A DNA stretch of 64,000 bases from CAVRUF01 sp963716005 (GCA_963716005.1 OY970285.1:496001-560000); one strand, 5' to 3'; numbered from the stretch's first letter, positions 56,063 through 64,000 are shown. The notes: a model not told the origin generated them from the letters alone. A program made the numbers and translations.

Positions 56063-56104
56063 TGTGGGGTGCCCTAGCCGGGGTCCCCCGGGGAAGCGCG
56101 CCGA

Positions 56105-56884
56105 TTACTTGGAGCCGGGCTTCGGCGCGAACACACCCCACGCGCCGTCTCCGGCCTCGGCGGGGCGCTTGTCCAGGAACGCGCGCAGGCCCTCCTGGCC
56201 CTCGTCGCTCGTTCGCATGCGCGCCGCGACCGTGGGGAGATCGTCGAACGCCGGCGGTTCCAGCACCAGCCGCTTCGCCGCTCGCGCGGCCGCGGCACCG
56301 GACGTCAGCAGCTCCCCGACCAGCCGCTCGACCTCGTCCTCCGGGTCGTCCGAGACCTCGTCCACGAGCCCGATCCGCAGCGCCGTCTCGGCGCCGAAGC
56401 GCTCGCCCGTCGTGAACACCCGCCGCGCGGACGAGCCGATCTTCGCCAGCACGTACGGGGAGATGACCGCCGGGATGATCCCGAGCTTCACCTCCGTGAA
56501 CCCGAAGACCGCGTCGGGCGCCGCGACGACGATGTCCGCGCACGCCACCAAGCCCGAGCCTCCGCCCAGCGCGAACCCGTGCACCCGGCAGACGACCGGC
56601 GCGGGGCACGAGTCGATCGCCTGGAGCATCGCGAGGAGGCGACCGGCATCCTCGACGTTCTCCTCGAAGCTCAGCTCGATCGACGAGCGCTGCCACTCGA
56701 CGTCGGCGCCCGCGCAGAAGCTCGGGCCGTCGCCGGCCAGCACGACGACTCGCGCGTCGCCGACGTCGGAGAACGCCTCCGTCAGCTCCGCGATCAGCGC
56801 CGCGTCGAACGCGTTGCGCCGCTCGGGCTTCGCCAGGGTGACCCGCAGGACGGGCCCGTCGCGTTCGATGCGAAGCGCGCTCAT
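56105..56884 (-). CDS. Enoyl-CoA hydratase/isomerase family protein
   Basis: A 259-residue crotonase. GDGPSFCAGADVEWQRSS forms the oxyanion-hole region, and VHGFALGGGSGLVACADIVVAAPDAVFGFTEVKLGIIPAVISPYV contains the second active-site region (Glu in FTEVKLG). In context with methylcrotonyl-CoA carboxylase it may be methylglutaconyl-CoA hydratase, but sequence alone does not decide. ATG start. Confidence 0.87.
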   Translation of the reverse strand: MSALRIERDGPVLRVTLAKPERRNAFDAALIAELTEAFSDVGDARVVVLAGDGPSFCAGADVEWQRSSIELSFEENVEDAGRLLAMLQAIDSCPAPVVCRVHGFALGGGSGLVACADIVVAAPDAVFGFTEVKLGIIPAVISPYVLAKIGSSARRVFTTGERFGAETALRIGLVDEVSDDPEDEVERLVGELLTSGAAAARAAKRLVLEPPAFDDLPTVAARMRTSDEGQEGLRAFLDKRPAEAGDGAWGVFAPKPGSK

Positions 56885-56904
56885 GCGGCGCCGAGTCTAC
56901 GCGG

Positions 56905-57832
56905 TCACCGGTTACGGATCCGCACGCGGAGCGACGACCACGTGACGTTGCCGTGGTTGTCCGCGACCCGGACCCGAACCACGTACGACCCGTTGCGGAA
57001 CCGCCGCGTGTCCAGGCGCCGCGCGAGCCAGTAGCGATAGACGCCGGGCTTCCCGCCGCGGACGTTCTCGCGCGTGCCGGGGGCGAAGACCTGGGAGAAC
57101 TTCCAATCGTCGAGCTTGATGCGACCGTCATACGCGAGCCGGAAACGGCGAGCGACGCGGCCGCCGGAGGTCACCAGGCGCCAACCGATCGTGGCCGGTG
57201 CCGTCCGGAAATGAGCCCACGGCGCCGGAGAGGGGACGGCGGGCGTGTCGTAGTGTCCGTACGACCAGGTTGACGACCCCGCGGACGTTCGACGGAGCAA
57301 GCGTCGCGCCGTTCCGCTTGGCCGCGACGGCGGCGATCACCGGCTTCGTCCTGTCCCGGTACGGCGTGAGCCCGCCGCGGCGGCGCGTCGGGTCGATGTA
57401 CCTGCCGCGCCGCAGATCCCACTCGGCGAAATGGACGTGCGCGAACGGCCGGAGCACACGTCCGATGAACGAGCCGGCGCGAACACGCGAGCCGTTGGCG
57501 ATCGCGGGCACGACGTGCCAGTACCGGTGCGACCAGCAGCCGTTCGCGCCGACGACGGTCACCTTCGTGCGATCCGCCGCGCCGTACGCCCTGCCGGACT
57601 GAACGGCGAAGACCTTCTGGCCGTCGCCCGCCGTGATGTCGACGCCGAAATGGAAGCCTCGGCCGCGCGGCTCGTTCAGGCTTCCCCGTACGGAATGCGC
57701 CTCGTGGAACGGCCGAACCGGCCACGGATACGACGCGGCGGCCGGTTCGCACGCCGCCTGGGCCGTGCTGCTCCAGCCTCCGAACGCGGCGACCGCGAGC
57801 CCGACGAGCGCCGATCGGAGAACTGCCTTCAT
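56905..57832 (-). CDS. Secreted M23-like (LytM) peptidase, apparent frameshift
   Basis: About 309 residues with a signal peptide (LVGLAVAAFGGWSSTAQA, cleavage near residue 27). A M23/LytM-type domain follows: GFHFGVDITAGDGQKVFAVQSGRAY and HVHFAEWDLRRGRYIDP carry the H-x3-D and H-x-H zinc motifs. After a +1 break near 57262 a beta-rich C-terminal domain follows (GWRLVTSGGRVARRFRLAYDG, RNGSYVVRVRVADNHGNVTWSSLRVRIRNR). Likely cell-wall or metallopeptidase-like; catalytic activity not certain. ATG start. It lies downstream of the BTRD gene on the same strand. Confidence 0.78.
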
Positions 57833-57871
57833 GAATGAACCTTTGCGTCGCGGCTCGGACACGCCAAACAC

Positions 57872-57903
57872 CGGGGATGGCGGAGGTGTCTCCGCCATCC
57901 CCG
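57872..57903 (-). terminator. Terminator hairpin of the BTRD serine-hydrolase gene
   Basis: CGGGGATGGCGGAG pairs with CTCCGCCATCCCCG around GTGT: a perfect 14-bp stem that begins 9 bases after the stop codon on the minus strand. It also separates this gene from the M23 gene. Confidence 0.75.
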
Positions 57904-57912
57904 TAGTACCGA

Positions 57913-59771
57913 CTACTTCCAGGTCTTGAGCGCCGACTTGATGATCGAGCGGAACATCTCCGTCCCGACCTTGGTCAGAGCGGCGTTTGCGTTCTTGTAC
58001 TTCGAGCACCGGGCCTCGGCCGCGGCGACGCTCTCGTTCGGCCCCTTCACCTGGCATGGGATGTTCAGGCCGTCGGCGAAGCGTCCGTAGACGTAGTTCG
58101 TGAGCACGGTCGCCCCGGCGCGCGACTTGGTCGGGATCGTGATCACCCCGCCCACGGTGCGGATGTACGTGTACGGGTTGCAGGTCGTTCCGCAGATGTC
58201 GTAGCTCCCGCCCTTCGAGCGGGTCCTCATGTTCGCGAGGAACGAGTTGCGCTTGGCCGTCGTCATCCCGATCGCGTTCGCCTCCGCAACCACGATCTGT
58301 CCGATCCCGGAGCGCCGATGTGACTCCGCTGCCGGACCATGAGCCGCCAGAAGTCGTCTCGCGCGGTGCCCGATGAGCTTCGAGCCGTTCACGACGCTCT
58401 CGTAGAGCTTCCCGGCGTCGACGAGCGTGAAGTCGTTCCGCAGGTCGTTGCGGAAGCCGCACCCGAGGATCTGCCGGAGCTCGGTGTTCGTCATCCCGAG
58501 CCGAGTCGACGAACGAGTTCAGCCCGCCGTATCCGTAGCGCACCTGGAACGTGCGCGTGGTGCGGTTGTCCGAGTTCTGCATCATCCGCATGAGCGCGTC
58601 CTGGAGCGTCGGTCGTGCACCCTCAGCGCCGTCGATCGACTCCCAGGCGGGATCCGGGCAGACGTCCTTGTTCGAGGTGTCCCCGGGCTTCGACGTAGTA
58701 GTCGACCGACGTCGCGAGCGTGTCGCCGCCGGTGCCGATCATGATCCGGCGCATCGTGCAGCAGGTGGTGGACGACCTTGATCATCGAGGCCGGCTCGAA
58801 GATCGTCCCGTGCTGGAGCCCGGCGACGGTGCCGCCGCCGACCTTCTTCACGTAGACGCCGTAGCTCGACCCGCCGAGGCCGTTGCGCCATGATCGTCCG
58901 GAGTCGGCTGGTCTCGGCGTTGACGTTGTTCAGCAGGATGATCGCGAACCGCGTGCCGCTCGGCGTCGAGTACTTCTCGATGTCGACGATGCGGGCGCCG
59001 TTCTGGCTCGCGAGCTCGCCGACTCGCGTGGCGGTGAGGTTGTAGTACCACCACCAGTACTCGTTCCCGCGGTTCTGCATGACGACGTCGAGCTTGCCGT
59101 TGGAGCGCCGTTCGATGTCGATGAGGCGCGCGTGGTTCGCGGAGAGCTTCGTCGCGACGAACGAGGGCGTGACGTTCACGTACCACCACCACGCCTTCGC
59201 ATCCACGCCCGTGTTCCTGATCATCACGGCCGAGTAGCGGACGTTGCCGCCGACGGAGTACGCCTCGAGGTCGATGAGCCGGGCGTTGTTCGCGCTGAGC
59301 TTCTGCGCGAGCGTCGTCGAGGAGACGTCGAAGTAGTACCACCAGCCTTTCGCCGCGGCCCCGGTGTTCTTCACCATCGCGACGGCGAAGCGGCGCTGGC
59401 CCCCGACGGTGTAGCGCTCGATGTCGATGATGCGCGTCTTGAGCGACGAGATCTTCTGGGCGACGCCCGCCGAGGTGAGGCCGTAGTACCAGTACCACGT
59501 GCGCGCGTACGTGCCCGTGTTCTTCACGAACGCCGCCGTGAAGAGGTAGGGCGACGTCGACTCGACCTCGACGTCGACGATCCGCGCGTTGTTCGTGGCG
59601 GCGATCGAGTTGAGCTGCGCCTCGGTCTGGCCGTAGTACCACCACCAGCCCGGTGATCGCGGTGCTGTTCCGCTCGGGATCGATGACGGCTGCGGACGCC
59701 GGACTCGCCACCGCAAGGGCTGCGGCGGCGATCGCGCCGATCACGATCGACTTGCGAAGACTCACGTTCAT
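57913..59771 (-). CDS. Secreted serine hydrolase with bacterial tandem repeats (BTRD1) and beta-lactamase-like domain, many apparent frameshifts
   Basis: Exported protein of about 615 residues after repair. Signal peptide: RKSIVIGAIAAAALAVASPASA. Then about five tandem repeats of around 45 residues with W-Y-Y and ARIIDIE-like words (TWYWYYGLTSAGVAQKIS, KGWWYYFDVSSTTLAQKLS, KAWWWYVNVTPSFVATKLS, YWWWYYNLTATRVGELA), as in BTRD1 of polyglycine hydrolases. The C-terminal part is a beta-lactamase-like domain with the Ser-x-x-Lys motif EPASMIKVVHH and a KGGSYDI motif in the KTG place. Eight +1 breaks (near 59650, 58886, 58755, 58690, 58502, 58370, 58337, 58306) separate well-conserved pieces. ATG start. 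Confidence 0.75.
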
Positions 59772-59837
59772 GACGACCCTCCTGCCTGAAACTGGATGGG
59801 CCGACCCTACTCCGGCCGCGCGGTGACTTCTAGCGCG

Positions 59838-60167
59838 CTACTCGAACGCGAGCCCGAGCCGCGACAGGTGCTCCTCGACGAACCGCCCTTCGATCGAGGC
59901 CTCGAGGTCGAAGTCCTCGGCGATGTCGGGATCTCGCCCGATCAACTCGCGGGCGCGGCTGGGCAGTTCCTGCTCCGCGGCTTCGGCGGACTCCCACAGG
60001 TAGAGGGCGCCCCAGCGCTCGGTCACGTCGTCGGAGAGCCAGAGCTTGAGCCGCAACCCCGGCACCTCCTCGAACGCGTCCACGGCCTCGTCCTGGAGAT
60101 ACCGGCGCATCTCGGCGATCGTGGTCTGCGACTCGGCGAGGTTCCAGAGGACGAGGCGGACGAGCAT
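59838..60167 (-). CDS. Hypothetical dimeric alpha/beta-barrel protein
   Basis: A 109-residue protein: MLVRLVLWNLAESQTTIAEMRRYLQDEAVDAFEEVPGLRLKLWLSDDVTERWGALYLWESAEAAEQE. The layout (strand, helix, LKLWLSDD strand, WGALYLWES strand) resembles the ABM/EthD-type ferredoxin-like barrel. Similar proteins are unassigned. ATG start; it follows the cupin gene on the minus strand with 4 bases between, so it is in the MCC-beta operon. Confidence 0.7.
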   Translation of the reverse strand: MLVRLVLWNLAESQTTIAEMRRYLQDEAVDAFEEVPGLRLKLWLSDDVTERWGALYLWESAEAAEQELPSRARELIGRDPDIAEDFDLEASIEGRFVEEHLSRLGLAFE

Positions 60168-60171
60168 CTGG

Positions 60172-60534
60172 CTAGCCCCACTCCGGCGGGACGTAACGCC
60201 CCTCCACCGGGGCGCCGAACGTGACGAACTCGAGCCCTTCGCCGCCCGCGATCGGGACGCGCGTCGCCAGGCCCTCCACGCGCACGACGATGCCCGGGCG
60301 CAACTCGATCTCGTCGTCGTCCACGCGCATGACGCCTGAGCCCTTGAGCACGACGTAGACCTCCTCCTGGCCGTCGTCCGCGTGGTCGTGCTCGCGTCCG
60401 GTGGCGTCCGGCGGGAGCCGGAAGTGGTTGAACCCGAACGCCGTGGCGCCCAGCTCCCGGCGGAGCTTGCGGACGGCGCCGCCCGGGCCTTCGCCCTCGA
60501 GCGCCTCGATGTCGACGACGCTGTAGCGCGTCAC
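60172..60534 (-). CDS. Cupin domain protein
   Basis: A 120-residue cupin: motif 1 ATGREHDHADDGQEEVYVVLKGSGVMRVDDDEIEL holds the H-x-H and Glu metal ligands, motif 2 is PGIVVRVEGLATRVPIAGGEGLEF and lacks the usual His. A binding or isomerase-like role is possible. GTG start overlaps the carboxyltransferase stop (GTGA), so it is coupled to that gene. Confidence 0.8.
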   Translation of the reverse strand: MTRYSVVDIEALEGEGPGGAVRKLRRELGATAFGFNHFRLPPDATGREHDHADDGQEEVYVVLKGSGVMRVDDDEIELRPGIVVRVEGLATRVPIAGGEGLEFVTFGAPVEGRYVPPEWG

Positions 60535-62093
60535 ATCCGGAAGACGCCGAACGTCGTGTCGGGGATGGGCGCGTTCAGGCTCGCGGCGATTCCGAGCGCG
60601 AGCACGCTTGCGGGTGTCCCGCGGGTCGATGACGCCGTCGTCCCAAAGGCGCGCGGTCGAGTGGTACGGGTTGCCCTCGCGCTCGTACTTGGCGCGGATC
60701 TCGTCCGGGATCCGTGTCGCCCACCGTGGAGAGCACCATCGCGGCCTGCTCGCCGCCCATGACCGAGATGCGCGCGTTCGGCCACATCCAGAGCTGGCGC
60801 GGGGAGTAGGCGCGGCCGCACATCCCGTAGTTCCCGGCGCCGAACGAGCCGCCGATGATCACGGTGAACTTGGGCACCTCCGCGCAGGCGACCGCGGTCA
60901 CGAGCTTGGCGCCGTCCTTCGCGATGCCGCCCGACTCGTACTCCTTGCCGACCATGAAGCCGGTGATGTTCTGGAGGAAGACGAGCGGTACGCGGCGCTT
61001 GCACGCGAGCTCGACGAAGTGCGCGCCCTTGAGCGCGCTCTCGGAGAAGAGGACGCCGTTGTTCGCGAGGATCGCGACCGGGAAGCCCTCGATGTGCGCG
61101 AAGCCGCAGACGAGCGTGTCGCCGTAGAGCGGCTTGAACTCGTGGAAGCGCGAGCCGTCGACGATCCGCGCGATCACCTCGCGCACGTCGTAGCCGATGC
61201 GGTAGTCCTCGGGGACGATCCCGGCGAGGTCGTCCGGGTCGTGCAGCGGCTCCTCCGGCTGCTTCGGTCTCCCAGGGGAGATCCGGCCGGCGGCGGTTGA
61301 GGTTCGCGACGATCTCGCGGCCGAGCGCGAGCGCGTGCTCGTCGCTCGTCGCGTAGTGGTCGGTGACGCCGGACACGCGCGAGTGGACGTCGGCGCCGCC
61401 GAGCTCCTCCGCGGTCACCTCCTCGCCGGTCGCCGCCTTCACGAGCGGCGGGCCGCCGAGGAAGATCGTCCCGGTGCCCTTCACGATCACCGTCTCGTCG
61501 CTCATCGCCGGGACGTACGCGCCGCCGGCGGTGCACGAGCCCATCACGAGCGAGATCTGCGGGATCGACTTCGCGGACATCCGCGCCTGGTTGAAGAAGA
61601 TGCGGCCGAAGTGGTCCCGGTCGGGGAAGACCTCGTCCTGGAGCGGGAGAAACGCGCCGCCGGAGTCGACGAGGTAGAGGCACGGGAGGTTGTTCTGCTC
61701 GGCGACCTCCTGCGCGCGCAGGTGCTTCTTGACCGTGATGGGGTAGTACGTGCCGCCCTTCACGGTCGCGTCGTTCGCGACGATCACGCACTCCTGGCCC
61801 TCGACGACGCCGATGCCGCTCACCATCCCGGCCGCGGGCGCGTCGCCCGAGTAGAGCTCCCAGGCCGCGAGCGCGTTCAGCTCGAGGAACGCCGTGCCCG
61901 GGTCGCAGAGCCGGTCGATCCGCTCGCGCGCGAGGAGCTTTCCGCGCGACCGGTGCCGCTCGATCGCGGTTTCCCCGCCGCCCGCTGCGACCTGCTCGGT
62001 GCGCTCGCGCAGCTCGGCGACGAGCGCCTCCATGCGGGTGCGGTTTCGTTGGAAATCCTCCGCTGCGCGGTCGATCCGGGTCTCGAGAATCAC
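60531..62093 (-). CDS. Methylcrotonyl-CoA carboxylase beta subunit (carboxyltransferase), three apparent frameshifts
   Basis: Carboxyltransferase of about 520 residues that carboxylates 3-methylcrotonyl-CoA in leucine breakdown. The sequence RGKLLARERIDRLCDPGTAFLELNALAAWELY, VANDATVKGGTYYPITVKKHLRAQEVAEQNNLPCLYLVDSGGAFLPLQDEVFPDRDHFGRIFFNQARMS and GGADVHSRVSG is the methylcrotonyl type. Breaks (+1) near 61265, 60712 and 60606 separate EPEEPLHDPDDLAGIV, GGEQAAMVLSTVGDT and the end VLALGIAASLNAPIPDTTFGVFRM. GTG start at 62093. The alpha subunit is encoded at 53648-55273, 5 kb away. Confidence 0.9.
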   Translation of the reverse strand: MILETRIDRAAEDFQRNRTRMEALVAELRERTEQVAAGGGETAIERHRSRGKLLARERIDRLCDPGTAFLELNALAAWELYSGDAPAAGMVSGIGVVEGQECVIVANDATVKGGTYYPITVKKHLRAQEVAEQNNLPCLYLVDSGGAFLPLQDEVFPDRDHFGRIFFNQARMSAKSIPQISLVMGSCTAGGAYVPAMSDETVIVKGTGTIFLGGPPLVKAATGEEVTAEELGGADVHSRVSGVTDHYATSDEHALALGREIVANLNRRRPDLPWETEAAGGAAARPGRPRRDRPRGLPHRLRRARGDRADRRRLALPRVQAALRRHARLRLRAHRGLPGRDPREQRRPLLRERAQGRALRRARVQAPRTARLPPEHHRLHGRQGVRVGRHREGRRQARDRGRLRGGAQVHRDHRRLVRRRELRDVRPRLLPAPALDVAERAHLGHGRRAGRDGALHGGRHGSRTRSAPSTSARATRTTRPRAFGTTASSTRGTPASVLALGIAASLNAPIPDTTFGVFRM

Positions 62094-62178
62094 GGGCGTA
62101 ACCCTACGGCCCGAAGCCGCTGTCCGGTAAAGGAAATGCCATCTTTTTGCTTCCAACGGACTCTTTACAGAAACCGCA

Positions 62179-62238
62179 CGGCGATTTGATCCCCGGATGG
62201 TTTGGTGAGCCGGACGAAGCAACCAAAGGAGATCGCCG
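62179..62238 (+). promoter_or_regulatory. Leader inverted repeat before the RTX gene
   Basis: CGGCGAT (62179-62185) and ATCGCCG (62232-62238) can pair; the right arm ends in the first base of the GTG start and leaves AAAGGAG just outside. CCGG repeats inside allow further folding. A riboswitch class was not recognised. Confidence 0.3.
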
Positions 62239-63125
62239 TGAAGAAGACCATCCCCCTGCTCGTCGCCGTAGCCGCCGCACTCGTCCTCATCACAACCGCA
62301 GCCGCGGCCGTGATCGAAGGCACGCCGGGCGACGACACGCTGACGGGCACGGACAAGCGAGACCATGTTTTGGCCAAGGCCGGGAACGACACCGTGACCG
62401 CCAAGGCCGGCAACGACGTCGTGCTCGGACAGGGCGGCGCCGACGCGCTGTCGGGCGACGAGGGCCACGACCTGCTCTTCGGCGGCCCCGGTGACGACGA
62501 CCTCGACGGAGGAGACGGGAACGACGACATCCGCACCGGCTACGGCGAGGACATGGTCGATGCGGGTGACGGAAACGACGACGTCCGCTCGGGCGCCGAC
62601 GACAAGGCGACAGACATCATTGATTGCGGTCCCGGGAAGGATCGCGCGTGGATCAGGCCCGGCGATGTCGCGGTGAACTGTGAGCGCGTCAAGTCCCTCG
62701 CCGGACACGGCCCGAAGCACCGTGGCTCGGTGCAGAAGGGCACGCGCGGCGACGACACGATGAACGGCAGGCGGGGCCGCGACATCATGTTCGCCCTCGC
62801 CGGCAACGACACGCTCAACGGTCGCGGTGGCCCCGACTTCCTCTTCGGGATGGCCGGGAACGACACCGTGAACGGCGACTGGGGCAGCGATCGTCTCTGG
62901 GGCGGCCCCGGTGACGACAACCTGAACGGCGGCGACGGCAACGACTGGATCCATGCCGGATGGGGCACGGACACGGTCAACGCCGGTGCCGGACGCGACC
63001 GCGTCTGGGCCGCTGCGAACGACCTGCAGACCGACACGGTCGACTGTGGCCCCGGCAACGACAAGGCGGTCCTCCGCTCGGGCGACGTGGCCTTGAACTG
63101 CGAGTTGGTAAAGACGGTTTCGTAA
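62238..63125 (+). CDS. Exported RTX-repeat (calcium-binding) protein with duplicated halves
   Basis: A 295-residue protein with a Sec signal peptide (KKTIPLLVAVAAALVLITTAAA). RTX nonapeptide-type repeats GGxGxDxLx are abundant (GGPGDDDLDGGDGNDDI, GGPGDDNLNGGDGNDWI), which fold as a calcium-binding beta-roll. The protein is two homologous halves, each ending with a Cys-containing module: DCGPGKDRAWIRPGDVAVNCERVK and DCGPGNDKAVLRSGDVALNCELVK. Unlike type I RTX toxins it has a Sec signal. GTG start with AAAGGAG. Confidence 0.85.
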   Translation: MKKTIPLLVAVAAALVLITTAAAAVIEGTPGDDTLTGTDKRDHVLAKAGNDTVTAKAGNDVVLGQGGADALSGDEGHDLLFGGPGDDDLDGGDGNDDIRTGYGEDMVDAGDGNDDVRSGADDKATDIIDCGPGKDRAWIRPGDVAVNCERVKSLAGHGPKHRGSVQKGTRGDDTMNGRRGRDIMFALAGNDTLNGRGGPDFLFGMAGNDTVNGDWGSDRLWGGPGDDNLNGGDGNDWIHAGWGTDTVNAGAGRDRVWAAANDLQTDTVDCGPGNDKAVLRSGDVALNCELVKTVS

Positions 63126-63148
63126 GGGGAAGGGGTTCCTCTCCGGAA

Positions 63149-63180
63149 GACGCGGCCCGCTATCTCCGGCGGGCCGCGTC
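63149..63180 (+). terminator. Terminator hairpin of the RTX gene
   Basis: GACGCGGCCCGC pairs with GCGGGCCGCGTC around TATCTCCG: a perfect 12-bp stem starting 23 bases after the stop codon. Confidence 0.7.
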
Positions 63181-63233
63181 GCGTTAACGGGCGGTTCGGG
63201 CGTCTCGCCCGGCCGCTTGGCCCCGACCTTGTG

Positions 63234-63301
63234 GAGCAACCGGCACGAAGTTGGCGCTCTTCCGTGACAGACACGCGCGCACTTCCCCGGTACCGTCGAA
63301 G
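63234..63301 (+). repeat. Dispersed intergenic repeat, copy D
   Basis: In the 251-base convergent gap between the RTX gene and trpA. AACCGGCACGAA, then TTCCG, GCGCGCA and CGGTAC.GTCGAAG occur at the same spacing as in the reverse complement of copy B (both have 37 bases from after TTCCG to the end of TCGAAG). Confidence 0.6.
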
Positions 63302-63340
63302 GCGGGTGGCGGGTGGTTCACTCCCCTCCCAGGGTGGGGC

Positions 63341-63366
63341 GCGCGCGTGTGAAGCACACCGCGCGC
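63341..63366 (-). terminator. Hairpin after trpA
   Basis: GCGCGCGTGTG and CACACCGCGCGC pair with a single bulged base and loop AAG, 10 bases beyond the trpA stop on the minus strand. Confidence 0.55.
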
Positions 63367-63376
63367 TGAGGGAGCG

Positions 63377-64000
63377 CTAGACCGCGTCGAGCGCCGTGCG
63401 GAGGGACCCGACGAACTCGCCGAGCGCGGCGGGGCCGCCCTCGTGGGCCAGCTCGACCGCTCGGCTCCCCGACGACCACGCCGTCGGCGAGCGCGCCCGC
63501 TTCGGCGGCCGCCTCGGGCGTCGAGATGCCGAAGCCGACGAGGAGCGGGACGTCGGTAACCGACCGCGCCCGCGCGACGAGATCCGGAAGCTGGGTCGAC
63601 ACGCCCGCCCGCGCGCCCGTCGTCCCGGTGACGGACACGAGGTAGAGCCAGCCGTCCGTCCGCTCGGCCGCGAGCTTGATTCGCTCCGCCGGGGTGGTCG
63701 GCGCGACTAGGTGCACCCGCGGGATCGAGCCTGCGCTCTCGTCGTCCACCGGCAGGTCGGCGACGATCAAGCTCGCCGCGCCGGCGGCCTTCGAGTCCGC
63801 CCAAAACCGGTCGTAGCCGTACGCCTCGAGGAGCGACGCATACGTCATCGGCACGAGCGGCACGTCGACGCGCGAACGCACCTCCGCCAGGCACTCGAGG
63901 CACGCCTTCGTCCGCATCCCCTGCGCCAGCGCCCGCTCGGCGGCCAGGCGGATCACCGGCCCGTCGGCGAGCGGATCCGAGAACGGAAAGCCGATCTCCA
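63377..64000 (-). CDS. trpA: Tryptophan synthase alpha subunit (5' end beyond window), apparent frameshift
   Basis: TIM-barrel lyase that splits indole-3-glycerol phosphate. Visible from EIGFPFSDPLADGPVIRLAAERAL (catalytic Glu in the expected place) through PLVPMTYASLLEAYGYDRF, GAASLIVADLPVDD (second acidic residue), TTPAERIKLAAERTDGWLYLVSVTGTTGAR and LLVGFGISTPEAAAEAG. A +1 break near 63468 (GGGG for GGG) precedes the conserved end SRAVELAHEGG, stop at 63377-63379. The N-terminus is cut by the window edge. Other trp genes are expected to its right. Confidence 0.9.

Noticed and set aside
62179..62238. Riboswitch before the RTX gene
   Set aside because: The leader has pairing around the start codon but none of the conserved motifs of c-di-AMP, cobalamin, glycine or other classes that I can recognise.
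8489..63470. Programmed +1 frameshifting with a common slippery sequence
   Set aside because: Placement of the extra base is ambiguous at each site, and only a general CG or G-run context is shared, which is common in this GC-rich sequence. No shared stop codon or upstream stimulatory motif was seen.
1..64000. tRNA, rRNA, CRISPR, transposase or phage genes
   Set aside because: Intergenic gaps are short and none showed tRNA-like arms, spaced direct repeats or transposase or integrase motifs.

Overview
The window is about 64 kb of very GC-rich, gene-dense bacterial DNA with strongly GC-biased third codon positions and many GTG, TTG and even CTG starts. Gene content points to Actinomycetota, most likely class Thermoleophilia (Gaiellales or Solirubrobacterales-like): NucS/EndoMS mismatch endonuclease, an actinobacterial HhH-GPD protein, a CysO-type cysteine pathway, an F420-reductase-like protein, a primary sigma factor and an unusual ParA-FtsZ pair. 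The lineage is inferred; no rRNA is present. No tRNA, CRISPR array, insertion sequence, prophage or plasmid feature was seen. No gap exceeds 300 bases.

Layout. 0-10 kb: ABC permease end, degenerate glutamine amidotransferase, a cysteine-repeat membrane protein, F420-reductase-like gene, nucS, proline dehydrogenase, an aminotransferase and DapA-like lyase operon, an MFS transporter, a VOC protein and a FAD oxidoreductase. 10-15 kb: small protein, NarL-type two-component pair, CNNM/CBS protein, secreted protein, pterin dehydratase, cupredoxin. 15.4-18.1 kb: a compact sulfur-carrier cysteine operon (rhodanese-E1, CysO-CysM fusion, JAMM protease). 18-30 kb: TPR protein, sigA, peptidases, HxlR regulator, amidohydrolase, acyl-CoA dehydrogenase, HhH-GPD glycosylase, a large secreted M14 carboxypeptidase. 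30-37 kb: Lhr helicase, Nei-type glycosylase, unknown genes. 37-48 kb: parA-ftsZ with an N-terminally extended FtsZ, gamma-glutamyltransferase, GNAT, Lon-domain protein, hisC-like aminotransferase, MFS, meaB, ilvA. 48-62 kb: acyl-CoA dehydrogenase, pepA, biotin carboxylase, enoyl-CoA hydratase and methylcrotonyl-CoA carboxylase beta, which together suggest leucine/branched-acid catabolism, interrupted by secreted M23 and BTRD-serine-hydrolase genes. 62-64 kb: an exported RTX-repeat protein and the end of trpA.

Two organisational features recur. Convergent gene pairs either share the four bases CTAG as both stop codons (six pairs) or, when a gap over 130 bases exists, carry a copy of an intergenic repeat (three gaps; a fourth copy lies elsewhere). 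Separately, about 20 conserved genes contain apparent frameshifts, about 30 of them +1 and 3 of them -1. They are clustered (33.9-46.5 kb and 57-62 kb) and look like single-base insertion errors rather than gene decay. Composite coordinates are given for those genes.
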